Assembly: GCA_016871015.1 (NCBI GenBank)
Contig: VFZX01000024.1
Location: forward strand, 1-42,028
Length of the DNA stretch: 42,028 nt
From: Acidobacteriota bacterium
Lineage (GTDB): Bacteria; Acidobacteriota; Terriglobia; Bryobacterales; Bryobacteraceae
Direction: 5' to 3'
The notes below the pieces were generated by a model, which saw only the letters and a list, made by a program, of their open reading frames with translations, did no database searches and was not told the DNA's origin. Shown here one piece after another: positions 16,792 through 25,530 of this stretch (position 1 is its first letter; the number at the start of each line of letters is the position of its first letter). Position numbers and translations under genes: made by a program.

Positions 16792-19445
16792 GCCGGCGCA
16801 CGTGGCTGATGCTGCTCGCGCTTCCCCTGGCGGCGCAGAGCGGGGAGGGAGAGTTCTTCGAAAAGAAGGTCCGCTCTGTGCTGGCCTCGCGATGCTACCA
16901 GTGCCACTCAGGAAAGACAAAGATGGCGGGGCTGGACCTTGCCTCCGGACAAGGCGTGGAGTCCATGGTTGCTCCCCGGGATCCGGCCTCAAGCCGGCTG
17001 TACCAGGCACTGCTGTACACCGACAAAGTGAAGATGCCTCCCGCCGGCAAGTTGCCGGATGCGGAACGGGAAGTGGTCCGTGAGTGGATCGAGCAGGGTG
17101 GAGAGTGGCCTGCCGCGCCGCGGCCCGCTGCAACCGCTGGCGCTGGCGCCAGGCACTGGTCGTTTGCTCCGGTTGCGAACCCCCGGCCTCCGGCAGTGAA
17201 GAACGAGGCTTGGATCCGTGACCCGATGGACCGCTTCGTGCTGTCGGGGCTGGAATCGAAGAATCTCGCGCCTGCCGCACCAGCCTCGCCGCTCGCGCTG
17301 CTACGCCGGGTCACATTCGATCTCACCGGACTGCCGCCCACGCTCGAAGAAATCCAGGCCTATATGGCCGATTCGGAGCCAGGCGGCTACGAACGCGCGG
17401 TGGACCGGTTGCTTTCCTCTCCGCGGTACGGCGAACGCTGGGGACGCCACTGGCTCGATGCCGCGCGTCTGGCCGACTCCACTGGCATGGATGAAGACAA
17501 CCTCTATCCGCACGCCTGGCGCTACCGCGACTACGTGGTCCACTCGTTCAACGAGGGAACCCCGGTGGATCAATTCATCCAGCAGCAGTTGGCGGGCGAC
17601 CTCCTTCCCGCCTCCTCGCGCGAGGAACGGGCGCGCAACCTCACCGCGACTGGATTCCTCGCTCTCGGCCCGCGGCCGCTCGCCCAACAGGACCGCCTGC
17701 AAGCGGTCTACGATATCGTCGACGAACAGATCGACACGGTATCGAAAGTGTTCCTGGGACTCACGCTTTCCTGCGCGCGCTGCCACGACCACAAGTTCGA
17801 CCCGCTGTTAACCAGCGACTACTACGCACTTGCGTCAATCCTCGCCTCCACGCGCCAGTTCCGAAACTACGGGCGTCCAGGCTCGATCTCCTACATGCAC
17901 TATGAGGCGCTTGATCCCGCCGCCTACGCGCAATATGAACTGCACCGCAAGCGCATGTTCTCGAAGCAGCTCGAAATGGAGGATGCGCTCGCCGAGGACC
18001 TGGGACGCGATAGCGCGCCGCTGCGGCAAAAGGTGGGAGCATCGATCCACGCGGCCTGGGAAGTAATCCACCAGGGAGCCAACCCCGGCGCTGCCGCGAG
18101 CCGCCACGGCATCGACGCACGGCATCTCGCAAAGTGGGTGGCGTGGCTCAAAGGCGCCGGGCTCGCGAAGTTCGATCAGGCGGCCGCGGCAACGATCGCG
18201 AGTGTCGCTGCGGACCTCGAGAAGCAGTACAACACGACTGCGTCCAAATGGGACCAATCGCTCGAGGGATGGCGGTCAAGGCTGTCGAGGGAGATCGTTC
18301 AGGACCGCGCGCTGCCCGACCGTCCGAAGCCCGACGAGCAGAGCTTCTTTGGCCGGACGGCCTTCAACGGCGGACCGATGGAGCTGCCCGAGCCGCCCCG
18401 GGTCCGGCTCTTGCGCCTGGAGTGGGAGCAGTTGAGCAAGACGCTGCCCGACGAGCCGGATCTTGTGAGTGCGGTTGTGGATGGCCCAAGCGTCGATCAG
18501 CGTGTGTTCGTGCGAGGTAGTCTGTACAATCCCGGCGAACCGGTGCAAAAGCGCTTCCCGCTCGCGCTTGCCGGGACGAGCCAGCCCGCGGTCAAGTCCG
18601 GCAGCGGACGGCTGGAGCTCGCGCAGTGGCTCACGAGCCGCGAGAATCCCCTGACGGCGCGTGTGTTCGTGAACCGCGTGTGGCAATGGCATTTCGGCGA
18701 GGCGCTGGTCCGCACGCCGTCCAATTGGGGCGCGACAGGCGAGAAGCCCGTGAATCCGGAGTTGCTCGACCACCTGGCGCATCGTTTCGTTTCGAGCGGC
18801 TGGAATCTGCGCGGGCTGCACCGGGCGATCCTGCTGTCGAGCACCTACCGCATGAGTACGCATGCAGCGTCCGATGCTCTCCGCGTGGATCCCCTGAACC
18901 GGATGTTCTCACGGTTCCCGCGCAACCGGCTTTCGATCGAACAGATCCGCGACAGCTTCCTGGCGCTGGACGGGTCGCTCGATTCGGCCATCGGCGGGCA
19001 ACTTCTGACCGCGGCGGGCGGCAAGCGGCAGCGCGTCGATCCTGAGGAGATCCAGCGGCGCACTCTGTACCTGCCCGTGCGGCGTGGGAGCATCCCGCCA
19101 CTGCTTGCGATTTTCGATTTCGGCGACGCCACGACCCCGGGCGAGGCGCGGGCGCGGACCAACGTTGCGCCCCAGGCGCTGTTCATCCGCAACAGCAAGT
19201 TCGCCGTGGAGCGGTCGCGGGGCTTGGCGGCCCGGCTGCTGGCCGATTCCGCCTTAAGCGACGCCCGGCGTGTTGAGACAGCGTACTTGATGGCTCTTAC
19301 ACGTCCGGCCGGTCCGGGTGAAATCGACGAGGCATTGAGCTACATAGCATCCATGCAATCTCGGCTGGGTGGGACAGACGCGCGGCTAACGGCCTGGCGG
19401 AGTTTCTGCCATGTGCTCCTGTCGTCAAACGAATTCCTCTACTGA
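16788..19445 (+). CDS. PSD1 / DUF1549-DUF1553 c-type cytochrome protein
   Basis: The 885-residue secreted protein has a signal peptide (about 1-17). A planctomycete-type cytochrome c domain carries the haem motif CYQCH at 36-40. DUF1549 (about 170-400) contains a second CARCH at 329-333. DUF1553 is at about 590-880, with LVRTPSNWGATGEKPVNPEL and the C-terminal SSNEFLY. The family is thought to act in redox reactions on carbohydrates, but its biochemistry is not settled. GTG is the start because it lies in a GTGA overlap with the DUF1501 stop. The protein's export and haem binding, with the adjacent importer, suggest oxidation of a substrate outside the cell followed by uptake. Confidence 0.9.
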   Translation: MSRRTWLMLLALPLAAQSGEGEFFEKKVRSVLASRCYQCHSGKTKMAGLDLASGQGVESMVAPRDPASSRLYQALLYTDKVKMPPAGKLPDAEREVVREWIEQGGEWPAAPRPAATAGAGARHWSFAPVANPRPPAVKNEAWIRDPMDRFVLSGLESKNLAPAAPASPLALLRRVTFDLTGLPPTLEEIQAYMADSEPGGYERAVDRLLSSPRYGERWGRHWLDAARLADSTGMDEDNLYPHAWRYRDYVVHSFNEGTPVDQFIQQQLAGDLLPASSREERARNLTATGFLALGPRPLAQQDRLQAVYDIVDEQIDTVSKVFLGLTLSCARCHDHKFDPLLTSDYYALASILASTRQFRNYGRPGSISYMHYEALDPAAYAQYELHRKRMFSKQLEMEDALAEDLGRDSAPLRQKVGASIHAAWEVIHQGANPGAAASRHGIDARHLAKWVAWLKGAGLAKFDQAAAATIASVAADLEKQYNTTASKWDQSLEGWRSRLSREIVQDRALPDRPKPDEQSFFGRTAFNGGPMELPEPPRVRLLRLEWEQLSKTLPDEPDLVSAVVDGPSVDQRVFVRGSLYNPGEPVQKRFPLALAGTSQPAVKSGSGRLELAQWLTSRENPLTARVFVNRVWQWHFGEALVRTPSNWGATGEKPVNPELLDHLAHRFVSSGWNLRGLHRAILLSSTYRMSTHAASDALRVDPLNRMFSRFPRNRLSIEQIRDSFLALDGSLDSAIGGQLLTAAGGKRQRVDPEEIQRRTLYLPVRRGSIPPLLAIFDFGDATTPGEARARTNVAPQALFIRNSKFAVERSRGLAARLLADSALSDARRVETAYLMALTRPAGPGEIDEALSYIASMQSRLGGTDARLTAWRSFCHVLLSSNEFLY

Positions 19446-19533
19446 TCCGCCCCCAGTTGTGGTGGGAGCCCCTCACGCCGTCGATGACTTCGGCTCTGGG
19501 TTCCAACCGTAACGGCTTTCATTAGCCACTTTT

Positions 19534-19568
19534 AGGGGGAAAACCTCTTCCCAGCCCTCCCCCCTTTT
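19534..19568 (+). terminator. weak candidate terminator after the PSD1 operon
   Basis: AGGGGG (19534-19539) can pair with CCCCCT (19560-19565) across a 20-nt loop, followed by TTT. The stem is only 6 bp, so this is marginal. The surrounding spacer (19446-19725) is less GC-rich than the genes. Confidence 0.25.
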
Positions 19569-19617
19569 GCGTTTTCAACCCCAGCAGGAAAATCCCCGTC
19601 GCCACCCGTCCGGGGTG

Positions 19618-19646
19618 TTGAGTACGCCTGGTACATTGCCTATCCT
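19618..19646 (+). promoter_or_regulatory. candidate sigma70 promoter of the beta-helix gene
   Basis: TTGAGT (19618-19623) and TATCCT (19641-19646) are separated by 17 bp. Each hexamer matches consensus at 4 of 6. The start site would be near 19653, leaving a leader of about 70 nt that holds the inverted repeat at 19661-19689. Confidence 0.4.
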
Positions 19647-19660
19647 AGTCCTTTGGTTTT

Positions 19661-19689
19661 TGCTAACCAGCTTGAGGAACGGATTAGCA
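19661..19689 (+). repeat. inverted repeat in the leader of the beta-helix gene
   Basis: TGCTAACC (19661-19668) pairs with GGATTAGCA (19681-19689) with one bulged A and a 12-nt loop. It lies between the candidate promoter and the gene and could be an mRNA hairpin or an operator. Confidence 0.35.
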
Positions 19690-19725
19690 CAATTGTAAAC
19701 AAAGAGGGAACTAACATGATTTGGA

Positions 19726-21102
19726 ATGAACTACAAAAACATAGCAATCCCTCTCGCCGTTCTGGCCTACCCTAGCGTTGCCAGTGCGATTACTTATGAG
19801 GTAGGGCCGGGGAAGCCCTACACCTCGATCGGGGCGGTACCGTGGACCAGCCTTCAACCCGGGGACGAAGTCGCCATCCATTGGCGTTCTGAGCCGTACA
19901 AGGAAAAGTGGGTCATCAATCGCTCGGGCACCCCGAACCGGCGGATTCTCGTCCGGGGATATCCGGGACCGAACGGCCAACTGCCCGTGATCGAGGGAGT
20001 AGGGGCAGTGACGCCGCGCAACCTGGGATTTTGGAACGAAGATCGCGGCCTGGTCAAGATTGGCGGGGCCGACGTCGGATCGGAGATCCCGTCACACCTG
20101 CTCATCCACGGGCTGGAGATCCGGAACGCTCATTCCGGGAACACTTTCGTGAATAGACTGGGACAGACCACCCGGTACGCTTCGAACGCCGCGGGAATAT
20201 TCATCGAGCGCGGCAAGGACATCGTGATCCGCAAGTGCAAGATCACCAACAACGGGCACGGGATCTTCGTGGCGTCGGGGAACACCTACATCGCGCGCGA
20301 CATCCGCATTGAGCGAAACACCATCGTGCATAATGGAGTCCCGGACGACGGCTACCACACCAACATCTACGTCAGTGGATCCGGCATGACGATCCAGCAC
20401 AACCTGATGGTGATCGCCGCCGGCAAGCAGGTGAATCAGATCAAGGACCGCTCGGCAAACCTCGAGGTGTCCTACAACTGGATCGAAGGGGGGAACCGCC
20501 AACTCGACCTGGTGGACGGGCCGACGGCAATCCAATGGGAACGGAACTACCACAATAGCTGGGTCTTCGGAAACGTGATGATCGAGTACGGCGGCTACGA
20601 CAACACAAACATCGCCTTGTTTGGCGGCGACTCCCCGAAAATCGATGCCCATCGCCGGGGAACCCTCTTCTTCTACAACAACACCGTGGTCTCAAACCGT
20701 GGTGATGACACGACCCTTGTGATGCTCTCTCATCCCTACGCGTTCGCCGACATCCGCAACAACGCGGTATGGACTCCGAATGGGCGACTCTACCTGATGG
20801 CGGCAAAGGGAACGAGCGAGCGCCGCAACAACTGGTTCTCCAACCGCTTCCTGACGCAATATCCCGAAAACACCCAGTACCAGGCGGACCGGGGTGGCAA
20901 CATCTTTGGCACGAATCCAGGATTCGCAAACCCGTTGGCCGGCGACTTCCGTCCCCTCGCCAATTCTCCTCTGGTGAACGGGTCCACTTCACTCGCAACG
21001 GGATCGCCCGCGGTGATTTGGGAGTACTTCAGCCTCTTCACACTTCTCCCGCGCCCCGCCGTGGGAATCCGGGACATCGGAGCGCTCGAGTACAAGCCTT
21101 AG
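19726..21102 (+). CDS. secreted right-handed parallel beta-helix protein
   Basis: The 458-residue protein has a signal peptide (MNYKNIAIPLAVLAYPSVASA) and then residues about 90-420 rich in beta-helix rungs such as GIFIERGKDIVIRKCKITNN, GIFVASGNTY and IRIERNTIVHNG, as in pectate-lyase-like proteins. Such folds bind or cleave polysaccharides; no catalytic set could be assigned. No C-terminal sorting motif (for example PEP-CTERM) is seen. The ATG at 19726 has a weak ribosome site. A better one (AGAGGG, 19703-19708) serves an ATG at 19716 in another frame, which opens a 19-codon frame ending at 19775. Its stop overlaps the convergent kinase stop. Confidence 0.85.
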   Translation: MNYKNIAIPLAVLAYPSVASAITYEVGPGKPYTSIGAVPWTSLQPGDEVAIHWRSEPYKEKWVINRSGTPNRRILVRGYPGPNGQLPVIEGVGAVTPRNLGFWNEDRGLVKIGGADVGSEIPSHLLIHGLEIRNAHSGNTFVNRLGQTTRYASNAAGIFIERGKDIVIRKCKITNNGHGIFVASGNTYIARDIRIERNTIVHNGVPDDGYHTNIYVSGSGMTIQHNLMVIAAGKQVNQIKDRSANLEVSYNWIEGGNRQLDLVDGPTAIQWERNYHNSWVFGNVMIEYGGYDNTNIALFGGDSPKIDAHRRGTLFFYNNTVVSNRGDDTTLVMLSHPYAFADIRNNAVWTPNGRLYLMAAKGTSERRNNWFSNRFLTQYPENTQYQADRGGNIFGTNPGFANPLAGDFRPLANSPLVNGSTSLATGSPAVIWEYFSLFTLLPRPAVGIRDIGALEYKP

Positions 21103-22655
21103 CGCGAAAGAGTGATCTGCTGTTCGCCGTCCACGTAGCCGATGAACTCCGCTCCAACCGGCGCAAGAACGTTCTTCGGCTTCGGACCGCTCACTTCCAC
21201 CGGGCGGCTCACGTCACCGTTATTGGCTGACGGGACCGCCCGGATCTTGATCCGCTGCCCGCCCGCGCCCATCACGTGCTGCATCTCGAACAAGGCTTTG
21301 GACCCGAACGCAATGAACTTCTTCTTCGTCCGGTCCAGCACCACTCCCTCCGCCGGGGCTCCGGGCACGATCACAACCACATCCCCAGACTTGACTGCGG
21401 TGACGGTGGAAAACTTCAACCGCGTCCCCGGCTCTACCTTGGAGGGCACTTCTTCCAAGAGCCGCAACCGGACCGGCGTGCCGTCTGGGACCGCCGCCTT
21501 TTTCGCTGCTTGGCGCGGGGTTTCGGCCGGCGCCCGGACCGCCGGAGCCTGAGCGGCGGGGCTCTGGTCCGGAGCGGGTTTGGGCGGGGCGGCAGGTGCC
21601 GCAGGCGCGGGTACCTGCTCCCGTGTGACGGCCGGCAGATCCGCCTTGGGCCTGGTGATCACGAAAATCCCGCCCACGGCGGCGGCCAAGGCCACCGCGA
21701 TGCCGGCGATCAGCGGCGTTTTGCTCTTTGCCTGGGCCTGGGCCTGGGGCGGCGGAACCTGCGCCGCGGCGGCGGCAACGGCCACCGACGAGACTGGGAT
21801 ACTGGCCGTCAACCCACGGATGGCGTTGAGCGCATCGCGCACTTCGTCCATCGTCTGGTAGCGGTCCGCCGGTGACTTCCGCAGGCAGCGGTGAATTACG
21901 GCGTCAAGGGCGGGCGGGATGTCCGGAGCGGTGGCCACCAGGCTCTCTGGCTCGTCGCGGAGCACGGCGGTCAGCGTGCTGACGGTGTTGGCCCCCTGGA
22001 AGGCGCGCTTGCCGGTGGCCATTTCGTACAGGACGGCTCCAAGCGCGAAGATGTCGGACCGCGTGTCGACGGCCTGCCCCTGCGCCTGCTCGGGCGACAT
22101 GTAGGACACAGTGCCCATGATCATGCCCTGCATCGTCAATGGCGCGGTCCGGGTGGCGTCGGGATCGGCCTCCGGAGCCGCCTGCCGCGAAAGCTTGGCC
22201 AAACCGAAGTCGAGCACTTTCACCCGGTCCCGGCCCGTGATCATGACGTTGCCAGGTTTGAGGTCGCGGTGCACGATTCCGGCGGCGTGCGCCGAGGCCA
22301 GCGCATCTGCGATCTGCGCTCCGTAGCTGATTACGGCGGGAGCCCTCAGGCCGCCCGGCGGGATCGATTCGGCCAGAGTGCGCCCGGCCAGAAATTCCAT
22401 CACGAGGATGTCGGAATCGGCCTCCGAGACGATGTCGAAGATCGTGATAATGTTTGGGTGATTGAGACCGGAGGCGGCCTGAGCTTCTTGCAGGAACCGG
22501 CGGCGGAGAGATGGATCGGCGCGATGGTCGCCGAGCAGAACTTTGAGAGCCACGGTCCGGTTCAGCCGGGTGTCGCGGGCCCGGTAAACCTTCCCCATCC
22601 CTCCACTCCCAATTTCTTCCTCGACCTCATACTGGTCCCGGATTTTGGGCAGCAC
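21099..22655 (-). CDS. PknB-type Ser/Thr protein kinase, one TM helix, C-terminal outside domain
   Basis: The 518-residue membrane kinase has its glycine loop GSGGMGKVY near residue 16, the catalytic lysine in VALKV (about K38), HRDLKPGN (about 129-136) and DFG (149-151). A Pro/Ala-rich linker leads to one TM helix (about 314-334) and an outside domain of about 125 residues with VRLRLLEEVPSKVEPGTRL and a GAPAEGVV turn. I recall similar beta-rich domains in Acidobacteria, with unknown ligand. The frame extends to a GTG at 22673. I prefer the GTG at 22655: it lies 6 nt after GATACT, with TTGACA upstream, and leaves a normal kinase N-terminus (LPKIRDQYEV). The kinase probably senses an envelope signal. 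Confidence 0.9.
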   Translation of the reverse strand: MLPKIRDQYEVEEEIGSGGMGKVYRARDTRLNRTVALKVLLGDHRADPSLRRRFLQEAQAASGLNHPNIITIFDIVSEADSDILVMEFLAGRTLAESIPPGGLRAPAVISYGAQIADALASAHAAGIVHRDLKPGNVMITGRDRVKVLDFGLAKLSRQAAPEADPDATRTAPLTMQGMIMGTVSYMSPEQAQGQAVDTRSDIFALGAVLYEMATGKRAFQGANTVSTLTAVLRDEPESLVATAPDIPPALDAVIHRCLRKSPADRYQTMDEVRDALNAIRGLTASIPVSSVAVAAAAAQVPPPQAQAQAKSKTPLIAGIAVALAAAVGGIFVITRPKADLPAVTREQVPAPAAPAAPPKPAPDQSPAAQAPAVRAPAETPRQAAKKAAVPDGTPVRLRLLEEVPSKVEPGTRLKFSTVTAVKSGDVVVIVPGAPAEGVVLDRTKKKFIAFGSKALFEMQHVMGAGGQRIKIRAVPSANNGDVSRPVEVSGPKPKNVLAPVGAEFIGYVDGEQQITLSR

Positions 22656-22661
22656 GCGGGC

Positions 22662-22692
22662 AGTATCGCACACCCTGGTTGGGCTATGTCAA
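22662..22692 (-). promoter_or_regulatory. candidate promoter, leaderless start of the kinase
   Basis: Minus-strand TTGACA (22692-22687) matches the -35 consensus fully. GATACT (22667-22662) follows after 19 bp, slightly long. The GTG at 22655 is 6 nt further, so the mRNA would begin at the start codon. Confidence 0.5.
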
Positions 22693-22737
22693 CAACCCAC
22701 GATGGGGTCGATGGGGCCGGTGGCCTTAACCCTAGCG

Positions 22738-23511
22738 CTAGAGGATGTTGGCCAGCACGCCACCATCGACCAGAATCGTGGTTCCGGTGATGTAGCTGCC
22801 GGCCTCGGTGCCCAACAAGAGCGCCGTACCCACCAGTTCCTCCGGCCGGCCCCACCGGCCGAGCACAGTACGGTCGGAGAAATATTTTTTCTGCTCGTCC
22901 GTGAGGATCTTCCCGGGCAAATCCGTAAGAAACGGACCCGGCGAAATGCAGTTCACCGTGATGTTGTAGGGACCCAGGTCGATTGCGCCCGCGCGGGCCA
23001 GCCCGATCAAGCCGGACTTGGTGGCGCAGTAGACGCTACGCCCCGCCTTGCCGCCCAGCCCGAGTACCGACGAGATGTGGATGATCCGGCCCCAGCGGCG
23101 TTCCTTCATGCCCGGCAGCAGGGCCCGTGTCAACCGGACGCAGCTTGATAAGTTCAACTCGACGATGCGGTCCCAGGCGTCATCGGTGATCTGGTCGACT
23201 GGCTGGGGAACGTTCGACCCGGCGTTGTTCACCAGAACATCCACGCGGCCCAGCCGCGCCAGGGTCTCGGCGGCCAGGGCGTCGGACGCGGCGCGGTCGT
23301 TCATGTCGGCGGTCATCCATTCGACACGCGCGGGCAGTCCTGCGCCGATTTCGGCGGCGGCCGCGCGCAACTCGTCTTCGTGGCGGCTCGAGATCATCAC
23401 GTTCGCGCCACACTCGGCGTAGCCGCGGGCCATCGCCTTGCCCAGTCCTTTGCTCCCGCCGGTCACCAGGGCCACTTTGCCCGAAAGATCGAAAAGCTGA
23501 GGTACAGTCAT
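22738..23511 (-). CDS. short-chain dehydrogenase/reductase (SDR)
   Basis: The 257-residue classical SDR is an NAD(P)(H)-dependent alcohol or sugar dehydrogenase in the cytoplasm. Cofactor loop TGGSKGLG is at 17-24, NNAG at 95-98, catalytic Ser in HISS (147-148), Tyr161 and Lys165 in YCATK. The C-terminus VDGG is typical. It resembles gluconate 5-dehydrogenase-like enzymes, but the substrate is not determined. It is divergent from the isomerase gene by 37 bp, which suggests joint control of a sugar pathway. The upstream kinase gene starts 82 nt beyond its stop and is probably a separate unit or weak read-through. Confidence 0.9.
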   Translation of the reverse strand: MTVPQLFDLSGKVALVTGGSKGLGKAMARGYAECGANVMISSRHEDELRAAAAEIGAGLPARVEWMTADMNDRAASDALAAETLARLGRVDVLVNNAGSNVPQPVDQITDDAWDRIVELNLSSCVRLTRALLPGMKERRWGRIIHISSVLGLGGKAGRSVYCATKSGLIGLARAGAIDLGPYNITVNCISPGPFLTDLPGKILTDEQKKYFSDRTVLGRWGRPEELVGTALLLGTEAGSYITGTTILVDGGVLANIL

Positions 23512-23518
23512 CTGAGCT

Positions 23519-23545
23519 ATAGTAACCCAACGCCCCGCGCTTCAA
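23519..23545 (-). promoter_or_regulatory. compact divergent promoter region (SDR side)
   Basis: Minus strand: TTGAAG (23545-23540), 15 bp, TACTAT (23524-23519), then 7 nt to the SDR ATG. On the plus strand TATAGT (23518-23523) overlaps it and lies 25 nt before the isomerase ATG. Both genes would share a 37-bp control region. Confidence 0.35.
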
Positions 23546-23548
23546 CGA

Positions 23549-24445
23549 ATGCCCGTCCAAATCTCAGCGTTTCCCAAGTGCTACCTCGACACGATCGCCG
23601 GTACGCGCGAAATGTCCGTTTTCCAGTGGATCGAAATGGCCCGCCAGCTCGACGCCGACGGCCTGGAGATGTACGACGGCTTTTTCACGAGCCTCGATCC
23701 CGCCTACCTCGATTCCGTCGGCGAGGCGATCTCGTCCGCCGGGTTCGCCATGCCGATGCTGTGCTGCTCACCCGATTTCACGAATCCGGACGCCGATGCC
23801 AGACGCCGCGCCGTGGAGCGCGAAGCCGCTATGATCGGCGTGACGCGGCGGCTGGGAGGTCCGCGCGCTGTGTGCCGTGTGCTGAGCGGACAGCGCTACC
23901 CGGAGGTCAGCCGCGAGCAGGGGATCGCCTGGTGTGTCGAGTGCATTGAGCATTGCCTGGCGGTGGCGCGCGAGATGGATGTCGTGTTGGGAATCGAAAA
24001 TCATTACAAAGACGGATTCTGGAAGTACCCGGAATTCGCGCAAAAGAAGGACGTATTTCTGGAGCTTGTGAACGCGATCCCGGACAGGGATCATTTCGGG
24101 GTCCAGTACGACCCCTCCAACGCGATCGTCGCAGGCGACGACCCAGTGGAGCTTCTCCGCCAGGTGGCTCCGCGCGTCGTCAGCATGCACGCCTCGGACC
24201 GCTACCTCGCCGAGGGCGCCACGCTCGACGACCTGCGCCAGAACGACGGGACGCTCGGCTACTCGCCGAATCTGCGCCACGGCGTCACCGGCCGGGGACT
24301 CAACGACTACCACACGATCTTCTCGATCCTGGCCCAGCACAACTACCGCGGCTGGATCAGCATCGAGGATGGAATGAACGGAATGGAGGAGATGGCCGAG
24401 TCGCTCGCGTTTCTGCGCAAGATGAGCGCCATCTATTTCGCATGA
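23549..24445 (+). CDS. sugar phosphate isomerase/epimerase (TIM barrel, AP_endonuc_2-like)
   Basis: The 298-residue protein has the xylose-isomerase-like TIM barrel used by sugar and inosose epimerases. Visible barrel motifs include GLEMYDGFF, LGIENHYKD (metal-binding Glu and His), FGVQYDPSNAIVAGDDP (Asp), VVSMHASD (His) and WISIEDGMNG (C-terminal Glu). These five motifs hold the usual divalent-metal ligands. It acts in the cytoplasm. It shares an ATGA overlap with the following Gfo/Idh/MocA gene, so the two products likely work in one pathway, for example oxidation and isomerisation of a cyclitol or keto-sugar. Confidence 0.9.
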   Translation: MPVQISAFPKCYLDTIAGTREMSVFQWIEMARQLDADGLEMYDGFFTSLDPAYLDSVGEAISSAGFAMPMLCCSPDFTNPDADARRRAVEREAAMIGVTRRLGGPRAVCRVLSGQRYPEVSREQGIAWCVECIEHCLAVAREMDVVLGIENHYKDGFWKYPEFAQKKDVFLELVNAIPDRDHFGVQYDPSNAIVAGDDPVELLRQVAPRVVSMHASDRYLAEGATLDDLRQNDGTLGYSPNLRHGVTGRGLNDYHTIFSILAQHNYRGWISIEDGMNGMEEMAESLAFLRKMSAIYFA

Positions 24446-25530
24446 GACGGATCCGCACCGCGCTCATTGGTTGCGGCAAGGTCGGGCACCTGCACGCCGC
24501 CGCGCTCGCCACACTGCCCGAATCGGACTTCGTGGCGGTCTGCGACTCAAGCCCGGAACGCGCCGCGGCCTTTGCAACGCAATACGTCACACCGCGCCCG
24601 TTTACGGACCCCGAGGCGATGCTGGGCCAGGCGTCTGTTGAGGCGGTGGTGTTGTGCACTCCGCATCCGCTTCACGCCGCGCACGCGGTCCTTGCGGCCC
24701 GCCGTGGCGCGCACGTACTGGTCGAAAAGCCACTGGCGACCACGTTGGCCGATTGCGACGCAATCATTTCGGCGGCGGCTGCCGGGGGAGTCAAGCTCGG
24801 GGTGGTCAGCCAGCGCCGGCTGTTCGAGCCGGTGCAACGGATGAAGGCGGCGATCGACGCGGGAAAGATCGGGCGTCCGATCCTCGGGACCTTCCACATG
24901 CTGAGCTGGCGCGACCAAGCCTACTACCGCTCTGATCCCTGGCGCGGCCGGTGGGACACGGAGGGTGGAGGCGTGCTGGTGAACCAGTCGCCGCACCAGT
25001 TGGACATCCTGCAGTGGCTCATGGGTCCGATCGAGGAGATTTCTGGCTATTGGTCAAACCTGAGCCATCCCTTCGTCGAGGTCGACGATACGGCGCTCGC
25101 GATGATCCGGTTCAAGAGCGGCGGGCTCGGAGCAGTCGTCGCCAGCCTGTGCCAGAAGCCCGGGATCTACGCCAAGGTCCATGTTCACGGGTCGAACGGC
25201 GCCAGCGTGGGAGTCCAAACCGACGGAGGAGCGAGCTTCGTCGCGGGGATGTCGGAAATCGCCGAGCCGCCGCTCAACGACCTGTGGACCATCCCCGGCG
25301 AGGAGCACCTGCTCGCGCAATTCGAGGCCGAGGACCGCGCCCGCTTCCGGGAGATCAACGCCACCGAGCGCTACCACGCTCTCCAGATCGCCGATTTCCT
25401 GAGTGCGATCATCGAGGACCGCGACCCCTTGGTGACGGGCCGCGACGGGCGCGTGGTGGTCGAGATGTTCACCGCGATCTATCAGTCCCAGAACCTGGGG
25501 CGGCCGGTCAAGTTTCCACTGGACCATTGA
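24442..25530 (+). CDS. cytoplasmic Gfo/Idh/MocA-family oxidoreductase
   Basis: The 362-residue NAD(P)-dependent dehydrogenase has Rossmann loop GCGKVG at 10-15, EKPLAT at 95-100 and the C-terminal substrate domain with GGGVLVNQSPHQLDILQWLMG, where the QSPHQLD stretch supplies the expected active-site His. It lacks a signal peptide, unlike the Tat-exported relative at 2444-3733. The frame is open far upstream, but the ATG at 24442 overlaps the previous stop (ATGA) and begins the Rossmann fold properly. It is the second gene of the isomerase operon. Confidence 0.92.
   Translation: MRRIRTALIGCGKVGHLHAAALATLPESDFVAVCDSSPERAAAFATQYVTPRPFTDPEAMLGQASVEAVVLCTPHPLHAAHAVLAARRGAHVLVEKPLATTLADCDAIISAAAAGGVKLGVVSQRRLFEPVQRMKAAIDAGKIGRPILGTFHMLSWRDQAYYRSDPWRGRWDTEGGGVLVNQSPHQLDILQWLMGPIEEISGYWSNLSHPFVEVDDTALAMIRFKSGGLGAVVASLCQKPGIYAKVHVHGSNGASVGVQTDGGASFVAGMSEIAEPPLNDLWTIPGEEHLLAQFEAEDRARFREINATERYHALQIADFLSAIIEDRDPLVTGRDGRVVVEMFTAIYQSQNLGRPVKFPLDH

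Noticed and set aside
15313-17280. 655-codon minus-strand frame opposite DUF1501 and PSD1
   Set aside because: Antisense shadow; the plus-strand genes have clear motifs and 4-nt overlaps.
22732-22741. Perfect palindrome CTAGCGCTAG at the end of the SDR gene
   Set aside because: It overlaps the stop codon, is only 10 bp, has no loop or T-run and is likely by chance.
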